In this document: positions 35,301-40,834 of the stretch, one piece after another
Layout: each line of letters starts with the position of its first letter
How positions within the stretch are numbered: the stretch's first letter is position 1
Assembly: GCA_014607495.2 (NCBI GenBank)
Contig: CP053161.1
Span: 682,001-746,000, forward strand
Length of the DNA stretch: 64,000 nucleotides
Reading direction: 5' to 3'
Source of the DNA: Carposina sasakii
Lineage: Eukaryota; Arthropoda; Insecta; Lepidoptera; Carposinidae
Position numbers and translations under genes: made by a program
Notes under the pieces: model-generated
Database searches by the model: none
Told to the model about the DNA's origin: nothing
Seen by the model: only the letters and a program-made list of their open reading frames with translations

Positions 35301-35336
35301 GACAATGCCATTCCAGAGGAAAGTTACACAACCTAG
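8343..35336 (+). CDS. N4BP2: N4BP2-like CUE / P-loop kinase / Smr-domain protein (nine coding exons)
   Basis: Coding exons are 8343-8451, 12255-14820, 15667-15927, 16822-16938, 20746-20852, 33101-33233, 33687-33734, 34047-34231 and 35210-35336. Every intron has GT-AG ends and phases agree. With a two-base frameshift in exon 3 ignored, the protein is 1,216 aa. Domain order: CUE (about 8-48), Walker A GAPGSGKS (144-151) in a polynucleotide-kinase-like fold, CUE-like 569-607, CUE-like 951-982, DUF1771 (1040-1096), and Smr with LDLH (1107-1110) and TGRGLHS (1149-1155). Family knowledge: human N4BP2 has 5'-OH polynucleotide kinase activity. Yeast Cue2 and worm NONU-1 are Smr endonucleases that cut mRNA at stalled or collided ribosomes (no-go decay), with CUE domains binding ubiquitin. 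By inference this protein does the same in the cytoplasm. Start: ATG 8343 in context CAACATGG. Intron 5 is 12.2 kb and element-filled. Identity is firm; expression from this allele is uncertain because of the frameshift. Confidence 0.9.
9030..9600 (+). repeat. Dispersed repeat remnant in N4BP2 intron 1
   Basis: acttcaaaaaagagaggtta then several degenerate repeats of 'ctgatgatgg(g/a)a(t/g)c', 'aaggaatcc' and 'tcctcaaatat', also seen near 11400. Non-coding. Confidence 0.4.
10341..10601 (+). mobile_element. MITE family A copy, 5'-truncated, in RTE remnant
   Basis: Starts in the middle of the family sequence at ttgagtaaatagactgcgtt and ends aaaacaccctgta. Interrupts the RTE frame after the AEKYKEY codons. 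Confidence 0.8.
10739..10954 (+). mobile_element. Short non-autonomous Helitron inside an RTE reverse transcriptase
   Basis: TCTATACTAATATTATAAAG at the left edge, CCGCTAG at the right, inserted between A (10738) and T (10955). Removing it restores an uninterrupted RTE frame (VYKI|FSKIIL). GC-rich end segment (ccccggcttcgcacgggtgc) resembles the other copies in this window. Confidence 0.9.
11658..12053 (-). mobile_element. MITE family A copy (about 390 bp)
   Basis: Ends tacagggtgttttt and aatcatcctgta. Reverse-orientation copy of the family seen at 46602, 54291 and 54707 (internal words ttcccgaaaactacggaatc, ttgagtaaatagactgcgtt, ataattaatatctgtctat). Confidence 0.85.
12255..14820 (+). CDS. 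N4BP2: N4BP2 exon 2: kinase domain and central CUE-like segment
   Basis: Large 2,566-nt exon between acceptor tttacag (ends 12254) and donor gtaaga (14821). It encodes residues 37-892. Residues 136 to about 290 form the P-loop kinase: strand RILILMRGAPGSGKSYLAKQ with Walker A, then STDDFF (175-180), IIIDNTNIE (215-223) and an Arg-containing lid around RYHHD. Residues 300-565 are acidic, Ser/Asn-rich and probably disordered, with repeated 'EPKPP' near 435-450. Residues 569-607 (HFAQFRKLFKEV... DLREIF... GDVNWAVNIALDG) match a CUE helix triplet. Two related short segments near 'SQQCLKIRKFRRGETDPPRNLE' and 'SQQSLQITKFGHEETQPPTNLE' look like an internal duplication of unknown role. Confidence 0.9.
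14835..15598. mobile_element. 764-bp TIR element filling N4BP2 intron 2
   Basis: Ends taatgc..gatttcacca at the left and tggtgaaatc..gcatta at the right are inverted. Internal words ttaggag and cctaa repeat near both ends. It begins 15 bp after the exon 2 donor and ends 68 bp before exon 3, so the intron is about 80 bp without it. No coding capacity. Confidence 0.65.
15667..15927 (+). CDS. N4BP2: N4BP2 exon 3 with a 2-bp frame break (third CUE-like segment)
   Basis: The exon runs from acceptor ttttcag to donor gtaagt. It opens in the frame left by exon 2 and reads 60 codons to 'SRDKLYN', then hits a (TC)3 run at 15847-15852. In the running frame the next codons are L-S-F-R-K and TAG at 15863-15865. 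Two bases fewer in the CT run restores 'LFPEVDEGVLAQVIAAHG...', a clear CUE-like helix that ends in phase 0, exactly what exon 4 needs. The exon is 261 nt where 259 keeps the frame. As written the product would stop near residue 957, losing DUF1771 and Smr. Confidence 0.85.
16822..16938 (+). CDS. N4BP2: N4BP2 exon 4: end of third CUE and a charged helix
   Basis: 117 nt (39 codons), acceptor cttgtaag, donor gtaaga, phase 0 at both ends. It begins VLLTSTGKFD, which completes the CUE-like helix from exon 3, and ends in a Lys/Glu-rich stretch (KEKEQLEKKIAEEKQ) likely to be a long helix or coiled coil linking to DUF1771. Confidence 0.85.
17949..18349 (+). pseudogene. Zinc-finger N-terminal fragment of a transposon protein
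   Basis: ATG 17949 (MSDVNVKCVFCEEETCEKIKK). C-x2-C at the start, LKKCLTILEYRKVKPVL, and GYHAQCYKLFTAIK with H-x2-C, forming a C2HC-type finger seen in many unnamed arthropod transposon proteins. It runs into a different frame near 18330, where the C-terminal fragment begins. Confidence 0.6.
18350..18702 (+). pseudogene. C-terminal fragment of the same transposon protein
   Basis: Frame from about 18350: YIACLWRNAHNRTPTKMSPTEYGW, then LEPTWFVGNQLPE, then an acidic tail. A small intron (gtacgt at about 18542, acag at 18619) joins to ETRDDEDVQEIEDVEANFED and stops at 18702. The catalytic domain expected between this and the zinc finger is absent. Confidence 0.55.
19859..20046. mobile_element. 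Small foldback element in N4BP2 intron 4
   Basis: Inverted ggcccccttat / caagggccct ends plus a perfect inner inverted pair cgatagcgaaaattgtacaa (19891-19910) and its complement (19981-20000). Confidence 0.65.
20746..20852 (+). CDS. N4BP2: N4BP2 exon 5: start of DUF1771
   Basis: 107 nt between acceptor ttttcag and donor gtgagt. It encodes SWDVSWPALPKDQKGD then LVAEYRQSAEMHLASRNK, the first helix of DUF1771 (family pattern Y-R-x2-A-x2-H). It ends in phase 2. The next exon is 12.2 kb away across an intron packed with transposable elements. Confidence 0.88.
21316..22070. mobile_element. Inverted dimer of MITE family A with a SINE at its centre
   Basis: 21316-21652 is a plus-orientation copy and 21778-22070 a minus-orientation copy, meeting tail to tail at gagtacgtacc. 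A SINE (21653-21777) is inserted at the joint with a 10-bp duplication. Confidence 0.8.
21653..21777 (+). mobile_element. SINE-like repeat with 10-bp target duplication
   Basis: 5'-truncated copy (gtcaccaatccgcctgccca... gcaataggctga(tga)n). Duplication atagagtacg at 21643-21652 and 21778-21787. The (tga)n tail and 10-bp duplication show target-primed insertion. Confidence 0.85.
22731..23100. mobile_element. TIR element, about 370 bp
   Basis: taatccacacccacacac near 22731 and gtgtgggtgtggattg near 23083 are inverted. Inside, the word cgattggatcagttcgtactg is repeated (about 22833 and 23060). Confidence 0.6.
23690..24515 (+). pseudogene. RTE LINE fragment, plus copy of inverted pair
   Basis: Frame-broken reverse transcriptase: DARDPRAPLHSRFTDDLPDVDTEE, then FKKGEK..., a GFRKGFSTVGHIHTVRQVMKT-like stretch, and MEILRNIYQMATMSIQVQ... 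IRQGDVKSPKL... MEHVFKMLKWHGLGINVN. Truncated just before the FADD motif. RTE family; inactive. Confidence 0.7.
24530..25290 (-). pseudogene. RTE LINE fragment, minus copy of inverted pair
   Basis: Same protein segment as the plus copy: DASDPRSPLFRHFTDDLLDVDIGEIG at 24900-25182, and VEVLRSLYQMATMSV... near 24552-24734. Frame breaks and gaps throughout. Extends further 5' than the plus copy. Confidence 0.68.
26308..26361 (+). repeat. (TGCG)n microsatellite flanked by (TG)n
   Basis: tgtgtgtgcgtgcgtgcg... through 26361, ending gtgtgtgtgg. Confidence 0.95.
26445..26573. mobile_element. Small foldback element in N4BP2 intron 5
   Basis: ccgtggtgtgg, gcacgaac and cgtaacgctag at the left are mirrored by cactagcgttacg, gattcgtgc and gccccacgg at the right; 129 bp. 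Confidence 0.55.
26634..26755 (+). repeat. Dispersed repeat fragment, also at 46483-46590, 33506-33560 and reversed at 3415-3500
   Basis: Shared words gataagctaacaacttaacac / gataagctagcaacttgtcac, ctatgctaaacgtggctgtgg, cttatgattctgcag. No coding frame recognised; probably a LINE remnant. Confidence 0.5.
26803..26873 (-). repeat. tRNA-like sequence, second copy of the same repeat
   Basis: Minus strand: gacccggtagctcagttggt... ggttcgagtaccactcgg, good A-box and B-box words for polymerase III. Flanking aaattcgtcatccg is shared with 37940-37954, so these are copies of one dispersed unit. Confidence 0.62.
27458..27865 (+). mobile_element. SINE-like retroposon copy 1 (408 bp, 12-bp target duplication)
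   Basis: Body starts gattcggcgggaaaagctgg and ends ccttcgggataaact plus poly(A). Target duplication ataacattactc at 27446-27457 and 27866-27877. A second copy in opposite orientation lies at 52981-53379 with its own duplication. No tRNA-like head recognised, and no protein, so a non-autonomous retroposon of unknown origin. Confidence 0.85.
27879..28759 (+). mobile_element. Non-autonomous Helitron with internal 127-bp tandem repeats
   Basis: Begins TCTATACTAATATTATAAAG, ends CACTAG, sits between A (27878) and T (28760), the Helitron insertion rule. It starts one base after the target duplication of the neighbouring retroposon. Most of its length is a tandem array (28010-28700). No Rep/helicase reading frame. 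Confidence 0.85.
28010..28700 (+). repeat. 127-bp minisatellite with 255-bp dimer period
   Basis: The word cccacgggaag recurs at 28028, 28156, 28283, 28411, 28538 and 28643 (spacings 128, 127, 128, 127, 105). Units alternate between two variants ('tttcccgaaattccc' and 'tttccagaaattccc'), so the real period is a 255-bp pair. Confidence 0.9.
28786..28873. repeat. Motif array TTCCCGAAATGA (left of transposase)
   Basis: Four degenerate copies of gttcccgaaatgac (gttcccgaaaatga, gttcccaaaatga, gttccctaaatga, gttccttaaatga) at 20-25 bp spacing. A complementary copy (tcatttcgggaac) lies at about 27151 near the left end. Candidate transposase binding sites. Confidence 0.7.
29215..31611 (-). CDS. Putative DDE transposase, 798 aa
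   Basis: Intact 798-codon frame inside a TIR-bounded element. N-terminus is very basic with a coiled-coil-like stretch (RTVKKQKDKIQKMQRIIDKL). The central region holds clustered Cys/His (CPGKKDC; CLCVRHENF; CIKAHSC; CMFGLCDEC), likely zinc-binding. Then IQIDFAENY (Asp396), VFSDGPTSQYRN (Asp481) and TFSEPGHGKGPMDGVGG (Glu516, Asp525). D396-x84-D481-x34-E516 is the classical spacing of an RNase H-fold transposase catalytic triad. I know similar proteins as unnamed arthropod and cnidarian transposon products but cannot name the superfamily. Start MMANILG is the first Met in this frame; a basic upstream segment at 31620-31891 in other frames suggests the original protein was longer. Confidence 0.75.
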   Translation of the reverse strand: MMANILGNSPPDSENEIENDNRLSRKRSGRKLVKKDKAQAYRTVKKQKDKIQKMQRIIDKLRKKVQRNRRRAERVSQKNADTPTRKVNELTRGCSVTPEVSKRLLFGEVLTTQLKDTVDKLPKNSKEREAFQKCVSGNRIKKHRLNNMTKQFLRKNKNNDNILISNRKHPTFLITNEIRGEIHKFFERDDISRICPGKKDCLKGNKQKRLLLDTVKKLHPQFRTETGIRVSYSTLLREKPYWVGQPKKWDRDTCLCVRHENFEYKLGKLNRLGELSHKSTSECIKAHSCDITSYDCMFGLCDECKEIKIESGSNEDTIEYFQWQVTKEERIIKAEKKIVKLTKKVTVTSIVKDLKVSIAADISPMKKHVYGISENLKAKRELKDNLKETELMIQIDFAENYMTKYAKEIQAIRFGASKGQLSIHTGVFYARNNTSLETISFATVSDNLDHQAHAVWGHLKSALQKILSVRPHVTTLHVFSDGPTSQYRNRTNIYLWIKILIEQFPQITASTWTFSEPGHGKGPMDGVGGVLKKTADDQVLRGNDVNTAADFVRLQNNTSVSLHEVTNDEIVAIKNLIPEKIDAIPGIMNVTKIIWKKSSDVTILLYQFSKLLREIKLQAFSVEDKDKKSPVPLEIIDLDIEKNDEFLSSLHMSRKSIYDAVYESDSSDDENLQKVSDRLHEKNDDNFAGTSYVNDKENFHPNMIRPKTFLLVNVPTENKKNEYRYVAVADTSVDEDGEIKVTFLRCQRNSAKIFKLEQNDVAYVPCEQVVKILPTPKLQKIGSRGYYCFDENMDIFEK
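31620..31891 (-). pseudogene. Frame-shifted N-terminal extension of the transposase
   Basis: ATG at 31891 opens a Lys/Arg-rich segment (EKRLKQDSIAYKKHREKAKARK ends in REYYQRRR). The same compositional theme continues in the next frame (MTERQKRKQRKLWRKNSQKYRQKK) and then reaches an A7 run just before MMANILG. Two small frame breaks therefore separate it from the main transposase frame. Alternatively it is a separate short exon. It resembles the Arg/Lys-rich DNA-binding N-termini common in this type of transposase. Confidence 0.5.
31989..32089. repeat. Motif array TCATTTCGGGAACG (right of transposase)
   Basis: Five to six copies of tcatttcgggaacg or its complement in 100 bp, first pointing one way then the other (two facing copies near 32060-32089). 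Single further copies lie at about 32228 and 32616. Paired with the array at 28786 it brackets the transposase gene. Confidence 0.75.
32819..33079. mobile_element. MITE family B, next to N4BP2 exon 6
   Basis: 261 bp, tacaggttgtaacaaaaagg to ccttttgttacaccctgta, near-palindromic. It abuts the right target duplication of the 5.85-kb transposon (tata shared) and ends 21 bp before the exon 6 splice acceptor. TA duplication. Confidence 0.87.
33101..33233 (+). CDS. N4BP2: N4BP2 exon 6: rest of DUF1771
   Basis: 133 nt after acceptor tttttttag, donor gtgagt. It completes the split Lys codon and encodes SYEIAQQYMQKGMTEAAAHY... QQKFDQMNSMAAAAVIQ, the second and third helices of DUF1771. A 261-bp MITE ends at 33079, only 21 bp before this exon, so the branch point of intron 5 probably lies in the inserted element (candidate cttaac at 33050-33055). 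Confidence 0.88.
33295..33442. mobile_element. Small foldback element in N4BP2 intron 6
   Basis: ggtcaattccgaaagtcacacttaaacct at the left is the near complement of aggtttaagtgtgactgccggaatcgacc at the right; 148 bp. Confidence 0.7.
33687..33734 (+). CDS. N4BP2: N4BP2 exon 7: first Smr motif (LDLH)
   Basis: A 48-nt exon of 16 codons, phase 0 at both ends, acceptor ttttcag, donor gtttgt. It encodes LNFDEGSRTLDLHYLK. 'LDLH' is the first signature motif of Smr domains. In the family its Asp and His are implicated in RNA cleavage. Both are present. Confidence 0.9.
34047..34231 (+). CDS. N4BP2: N4BP2 exon 8: core of Smr endonuclease domain
   Basis: 185 nt, acceptor cttacag, donor gtaagt, ending in phase 2. 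It encodes VIEARDILDIFLDGHISE, then the strand SISVFVITGRGLHSLGKPRIKP, with the second Smr signature TGRGLHS at residues 1149-1155, followed by the C-terminal helix 'ATKSRLVFRGIK'. Together with exon 7 and the first codons of exon 9 this is a complete Smr fold with both conserved motifs intact. Confidence 0.9.
34846..34955 (+). mobile_element. SINE-like repeat fragment in N4BP2 intron 8
   Basis: ttcaccaatccgccttccca ... gtccagtagtggactataat with a tgtgtgtg tail. 5'-truncated. Confidence 0.75.
35210..35336 (+). CDS. N4BP2: N4BP2 exon 9: end of Smr domain and stop codon
   Basis: Acceptor attccag ends at 35209. The exon completes the split Lys and encodes SYERNPGLLSVKL (last Smr strand), then a basic tail ending SYTT and TAG at 35334-35336. 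A good donor-like gtgagt occurs inside it at 35272, after one base of codon AGT. If used with the acceptor ttctttcag at 35358, it removes the stop and leads in frame into the 35359-37442 reading frame. Confidence 0.87.
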
Positions 35337-37442
35337 TACGAAGAGACATTTCTTTCAGTGTCTTTAAGTGCTGCTTACGACCTGCAAACACAGACTTTTA
35401 GTGCATTTACAGTTACACTTTACCGGCATGTTATAAAGATTGTTAGTGCACCCACACCATATACATTATTTCGTACACACTATATAATGATGGCTTATCG
35501 AGAACTAGTGGGGCAGCTGTACCCTCTTCATCGGGGGATGGACCATTCTTTGCTACGTTTTCGCGAGTATTCTCTTGAGTCCAGCTTTTCCCCAACATTA
35601 ACATTGCCTGAACATTTCCCTCGTGTATTTGTGGGGTCTCAGTTTGTGCCGGGTATGCCAGTAGGACCTATGGGGTACCTCATGAGATCTATTGAATTAC
35701 CTTTAGAATCTTTAGGGTCCAGTGAGCGCGAGTCCGCTCCTGAAGATTTGACAGTGGAGCCACCATATTTAGTAGCAGATACGGCACCGACATACGGATC
35801 CCATGAGCATTTGCCACCATTGGGTTCCCCAGAGTACCACGATTATTATCCAACCCATCCAGACGGGTCGTTCGGTTTTACATCAAGAGAACCTGCTGAC
35901 GGTCCTTTAATGGGACCACATTGTGAACCACCTATCGACCTGCCAATAGGACCGCCACCAATAGGCCCACAATATGATTTTGAAACACTGAGAGGACCAC
36001 CACCAATGGAACCACTGCCAATGAGACCACCACCACTGGGCCCACAATATGAATATGCATTTGAAACACTGACAGGACCACCGATCGGGCCGCCAATGGG
36101 ACCACCCATCGTCTCTACAATAGGCCCACCGCAGCAACACATGCCAATGGGTCCACAATACGGACCGCCCTGTGAGTCGCCGATAGGATCCAGAATGGAA
36201 GTACCGGAGCATGACTTGCCAATGGGCCCACTGCATGGACTTGGAATAGAAACATTGAGAGGACCACCGAGACCTTCAATGGGACCGCCTTGTGACCTAT
36301 CGGTCGGTCAGTCTATGGGACGATCACGTGGATCACCGATTGGCTCTATATTGGGACAACCGGAGCAAAGCGTGCCAATAGGCCCATATATCCCTGTAAT
36401 GGAAGGGCAATGTACACCTCTGGAGATTAACGTTCCATTGGGGCCACAATATACAATGGAAACACAGAGTGAACCACCTATGGGACCTTTGATGGGACCA
36501 CCAACGGGTTTTTTGTTGGGATCGCCGACTGAGCCGCTTATGGAATCTTTAATGGGGCCACCTTGTGGACTGCCGATCGGCTCTATAATGGGACCACCGG
36601 AGCATTGCGTGCCAATGGGCCCACAGTACAGACCTATTGTGGAAACGCAGAGTGGACCACCGATAGGATTTCCAATGGTGCCGCCGTGCAGGCCTTCGCC
36701 CGCTACAATCGGGCTACCGGAGGATGTGGGACCTCCCATGACAAATAGGCCGCTATTTAGGCCACCGATTGGGCCACCAATGGGATCACGGAACGGAATG
36801 TTTATAAGACCTCCGAATAGACCTATTGGACCTCCAATGGGACCTCCAAACGGTATGCCTGTAGGCTCAATAATGCCGCAAAGGGCTCCATTCCCTAACA
36901 GAGCACCAAGACCTATTTGTGCTCCAATAGTTCAAGGATTGCCAATAAGACCTCCAACGGTACCGCCATTTAGAATTCCACATCCGCCAATGGATCCTAC
37001 ACATTTGCAGTCGATGCCATACTCAGAAGGGTCACTTCTGGGATCCCCTAATGAGCCACAAATGGGGCCGAATGATACACCTATGGTAGACGACACACCG
37101 ACACTAGAACATTGCAGTGGACCAACAGTATACCAAAATGTGCCACTGATGGGATCTCCAGGATCGTTAGGACACCTTCAAGGACTCTTGCTGCCACCTC
37201 CAGATTGGTCAAGGCACCCTACAATACTCGGATCCTCAATTAACATCCCGTACCATACCTACACTGGTGTTTTCACCAAAGAGATGTCGCCTCCGTATTA
37301 TACGGAGTTTTACCCACGTGACATGGTCCCGGTGGAATATTTCTCGGCGAAAGGATTGTATGTGCGCGGATGGATGGTCAGGGGGCTTTACCATGTGTCT
37401 CTGTGTCCACAGTATAGGAGCATGTTTAGGCCGTGTGTGTAA
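35337..37442 (+). CDS. Gly-Pro-Pro-rich 701-codon frame behind the N4BP2 stop (probable alternative C-terminus)
   Basis: The frame of N4BP2 exon 9 stays open for 701 codons after the TAG. First internal ATG is 35487. Residues to about 150 are non-repetitive (MMAYRELVGQLYPL... then Glu/Ser-rich). The middle is built of degenerate units of roughly 35-60 aa with the theme GPPCxxPIGSxMGPPEHxxPMGPQY followed by ETL/ETQxGPP. The end (about 100 aa, with PYYTEFYPRDMVPVEYFSAK) is non-repetitive again. No known domain recognised; it is likely disordered. Joining 35271 to 35359 (87-nt intron, gtgagt...ttctttcag) makes codon ATG at the junction and keeps the frame, giving a protein of about 1,889 aa. Alternatives: stop-codon readthrough (TAG-T context, not an especially leaky one) or a separate gene starting at 35487. 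It is unlikely to be noise at this length. Confidence 0.68.
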   Translation, partial: YEETFLSVSLSAAYDLQTQTFSAFTVTLYRHVIKIVSAPTPYTLFRTHYIMMAYRELVGQLYPLHRGMDHSLLRFREYSLESSFSPTLTLPEHFPRVFVGSQFVPGMPVGPMGYLMRSIELPLESLGSSERESAPEDLTVEPPYLVADTAPTYGSHEHLPPLGSPEYHDYYPTHPDGSFGFTSREPADGPLMGPHCEPPIDLPIGPPPIGPQYDFETLRGPPPMEPLPMRPPPLGPQYEYAFETLTGPPIGPPMGPPIVSTIGPPQQHMPMGPQYGPPCESPIGSRMEVPEHDLPMGPLHGLGIETLRGPPRPSMGPPCDLSVGQSMGRSRGSPIGSILGQPEQSVPIGPYIPVMEGQCTPLEINVPLGPQYTMETQSEPPMGPLMGPPTGFLLGSPTEPLMESLMGPPCGLPIGSIMGPPEHCVPMGPQYRPIVETQSGPPIGFPMVPPCRPSPATIGLPEDVGPPMTNRPLFRPPIGPPMGSRNGMFIRPPNRPIGPPMGPPNGMPVGSIMPQRAPFPNRAPRPICAPIVQGLPIRPPTVPPFRIPHPPMDPTHLQSMPYSEGSLLGSPNEPQMGPNDTPMVDDTPTLEHCSGPTVYQNVPLMGSPGSLGHLQGLLLPPPDWSRHPTILGSSINIPYHTYTGVFTKEMSPPYYTEFYPRDMVPVEYFSAKGLYVRGWMVRGLYHVSLCPQYRSMFRPCV

Positions 37443-37954
37443 CGGTACTAGTTTTACTTGTATCGCTACTTAGAAATGGGTAATAGCACGGTTCGTGGTA
37501 CTGATATCTAATCACTCTAAAGAATCCGTAAATAGATATTTGATATCTTGTTTAAGTTATAGCTTGCTTACCAATTTTGCGAGTTTCGCGGATGGTTTAT
37601 GCATCTAATATAAAATCTAGGAGATGTTAGCATGTTCTATTTCAGCGTGCCAAATCTAAACGAAATTTTACTTTTAAAATTAAATGATTAAACGTTTCTA
37701 CGTGTCCATTGCGCCTCTAACTAGCTTTATGTATATAATTTAATTTACTCTAGGCGGTTTGAAAGTTACGTTAAAAGCGGTTGCCATTTTGTTGTTTTGA
37801 TAAACTAGGAAAAAAAAGATCTTATGATGGTTGATTGTGACATTTGAATATTAAAGTTTGGGAGCATTACATAAGCGATGTTATAAAGTGGGGCCTTAAT
37901 CCAGGAAAGAGAAAGTGAGAAAAGGTAGTATAAAATTCGTCATCCGTGTTAATT

Positions 37955-38027
37955 GACCCGATAGCTCAGTTGGATAGAGCAAAAGCACGCTTTGCGAGAG
38001 GTCGTGAATTCAAATCTCACTCGGGTG
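37955..38027 (+). repeat. tRNA-like sequence (SINE head or tRNA pseudogene)
   Basis: 73 nt with a D-arm (tagctcagttggatagagc), a T-arm-like gtgaattcaaatctcac and acceptor pairing gacccga/tcgggt. The anticodon loop has G instead of U before the putative anticodon, so probably not a functional tRNA. The same flanks (aaaattcgtcatccg) surround the reverse copy at 26803. Confidence 0.6.
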
Positions 38028-38716
38028 ATTTTTTTTTCATTTTCTTAATATTTATAGTAGTATATAATGATAAAAAATCAAAATAAACGGGATAGGTTAG
38101 GTAGGTAGGTTGAAATGAAAGTTCTATTTCTCTCTAAGGCCTTGTTTTGATTTGATTCTGTTTAAGGATTGAATGGATTTAAGTGAGGTCTACTCAATGG
38201 TCTACCTCAATGTTTCTAATTAAGTTTATCTTGAACAAAACATGGAGATTTTTGATCAGTATTTTTATAGGTGTTAAGGGTTTTGTTATTTTTGTTGGTA
38301 ATATTTACAAAAAAAAAATCTAGGGTTTATGACTAGAGTAAAAGTGGTTTTATAAAATTTTGTATCCTTGAAGGACGCCAACAATTTTAAAATAATATAC
38401 TTTAGTTACATACATAATATATTATTTTACTGTTAAGTTTAGGTTTACGAGTATATTTTCCGTACAGGGTAAAGAATAAAAGTACACTGGTCTTTCTAAA
38501 AATTGTAACTAGCACAAACATATCGAGCTTAATTTGATTACTATTATTTATTGGTTATTTCAATAACAACGCACTATTATCGTAAAAAATCATTAGCCGC
38601 AAAGGCTTATCTATTATTATTATAGTTTAAATGTAAGAATTTGTGCCAAAACACGAGTAGTCTAAGTTAATTCTCAAAATTGTTTTTATATAATTTTGAA
38701 TTTGGATGCTCATATA

Positions 38717-38722
38717 AATAAA
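38717..38722 (+). terminator. Candidate polyadenylation signal AATAAA
   Basis: AATAAA 1.28 kb downstream of the Gly-Pro-Pro frame. Another is at 38475-38480. Either could end the long 3' UTR of the N4BP2 transcript. No cleavage evidence is available from sequence. Confidence 0.35.
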
Positions 38723-40834
38723 AAGACAATATGATTTTCCTTGTTTTAGCGTAGGAAAGGAACATGTAATATGATTACACTGTCTGAGTTTACTAACTAA
38801 ACTTATATGAATAATAATTTATATGAAAGTCACATAAAGATGTATGTGCTTATAGTGTAGTTGTGAAAGCTAGTTAAAAACGGGTAAGAAGTACAAAAAT
38901 CATCGATGATAAAAGTCATTCCGAAAAGTTTTACAACGTTATATCGGTTTTTCATTTATAACTAACTGCAAGTCTGCAACGTTATTAATAAATAATACTT
39001 AGTGGTGCCCTCCTATTAAAATATTATTAAGTATGTATAATATGTTCACTTTTTGACGCAATATGACAAATAATATAATAGAGTTGTATATTTTTCAAGT
39101 AAGTGTCCATTCGAAATATATCCAGATTTATCCACCACAAGACAATACAAGAATAGAGTAGATAGAATGTAAACAACGGCGGAATTATGGAACTGTAGGT
39201 AGGTGTAAAAAGGATTTCTAATGCAGTGATTCTGGGAGTAAAATTTTTTTTTTTAAATTATGTCGTGACCATTTCGCCATTTGATCCTGAGCAAAGGAAT
39301 GTGTTCGATATTTTACAAAATTTGATATTTCGATATGATCGAAATGAAATCAATTATGATAGGTTAAGACATAATTGTGGGATGTTAAAATACAAGGGCT
39401 TACGGACAATAGATGCTGATGTTATAATTACCTACTAATAAAGTACCTTCGATGATCCATCTAAAATTCCCGCGCCAAATAAATGTGTCTCCATTTCACA
39501 TAAATACATTGCTGGAGTTACGACATTAGAACATAACGGCCTTGAACATTCAACTGTATGTTACGATATAGATAAATTATGAAAAATTTTATATTGGACT
39601 TAAAATCTTGATCATAATTTTGTATGACTTCTACAAGTTTTGCGGCTGCGATCTGTTGAGGCGTCGGTGTCAGCATTCACCGTTGCGTGTTTGTTGTGTC
39701 ATACGAATTTAAGTAAGACGATTAAAAAACACAACCGCACCCTGAAAGGTTAATTAAATAAGTCGTAATGAATATTTGACTAATTCACCGTTAGACTTGT
39801 TACTTAACGTCATATCACAAAGACAGTTCAAAGATTGTCAGAGGTATCTTTTAAAAATCTTTACTGACGAGTGGCGTTACAATTAAACGTCTCGTGTTGC
39901 AGTTAGAGCCGTTGCGTATGTATGAAATTCTTATCTAAGTCTCTGACATAGATATGGTGTGGAAATTGACAGAGTTTGACAGATTTACGAAAAAAATGAC
40001 AAGTTTCAATGTTATGCCGAATTTTCTCATACAATGCGAAGCGGCTCCTAGAATTACTCTATATAAGTAATATGATAGCAATTAATTCGATGTTCAATGT
40101 AGTGTTATATTTAATAAGACGAATAATTAATTTAGATGTTATAGGTATGTCAAAGCTCAATGTTAATCATAAGTATTAAGTGTTCATATCCTAAAACTAA
40201 GTACCTACAGGACAATACTGTACTTGTGCTACCGAATTACTAATTAAAAAATATGTTTCTTCGCAACCGTACGAATTCTCGAAATAATGATTCTTTGAGT
40301 TGGATGTTCCCACTATGTCAAACGTGGAAATGTAAAAACTTTAAACTGTATGGTTGGTAGTAAACATGTTTTGCGTTGGTTAGTGTCCAACTACCCGCCA
40401 CTTTTCAAGAATGCTAATCGGCATTATACAAATGTGTCGTATGATATGACACATATAACATAATATTATTATGTATTTATATGACAATTTATCGTCATTC
40501 TAAAGTTGATTAGCGATCTAAAACCTGGCGGTTAATGAATATGCTGAAATGTTGTCAAAGAATTTATTTTCATTTTCTAGTTCTAGATTGGATTTGAATA
40601 AATCTGGTAAACTACCTATTCAATAATACAATGAGAAAATATATTTTTAACAATTTATATTCTTCGTAAAATCTTTTACAGCTATTTAGGCAAAATGTTT
40701 TAAACATAAGCTATCCTATTGTCAATTGTTTTTATAAATATCAGAGCACCGTTACAGCGGTTGTGCAACTCATCCGATTCGAATCAGAAAAATACTGAGC
40801 GAAATGACGTCAGTTGGCATAGCGTGAAATTGGT
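38723..40834. other. Intergenic, nothing recognised
   Basis: Short frames only (e.g. 39226-39438) with no motif. 41103-42928 and 43226-44947 are likewise empty. Confidence 0.6.

Noticed and set aside
35334..35336. Stop-codon readthrough as the preferred explanation of the long tail frame
   Set aside because: TAG-T is not among the leakiest contexts, and a phase-correct 87-nt intron with good signals offers a simpler route; readthrough is kept as an alternative.
35846..36739. Minus-strand frames over the Gly-Pro-Pro region
   Set aside because: Antisense shadows of the repetitive plus-strand frame (Gly-Pro codons read back as Gly/Trp-rich strings), no splice or start signal.
37955..38027. Functional tRNA gene
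   Set aside because: G instead of U at the position before the anticodon, imperfect arms, and flanks shared with a second copy.
39226..39438. Possible small gene
   Set aside because: No motif, no splice context, composition like surrounding AT-rich spacer; likewise 40719-40958, 44493-44711, 55727-56029.
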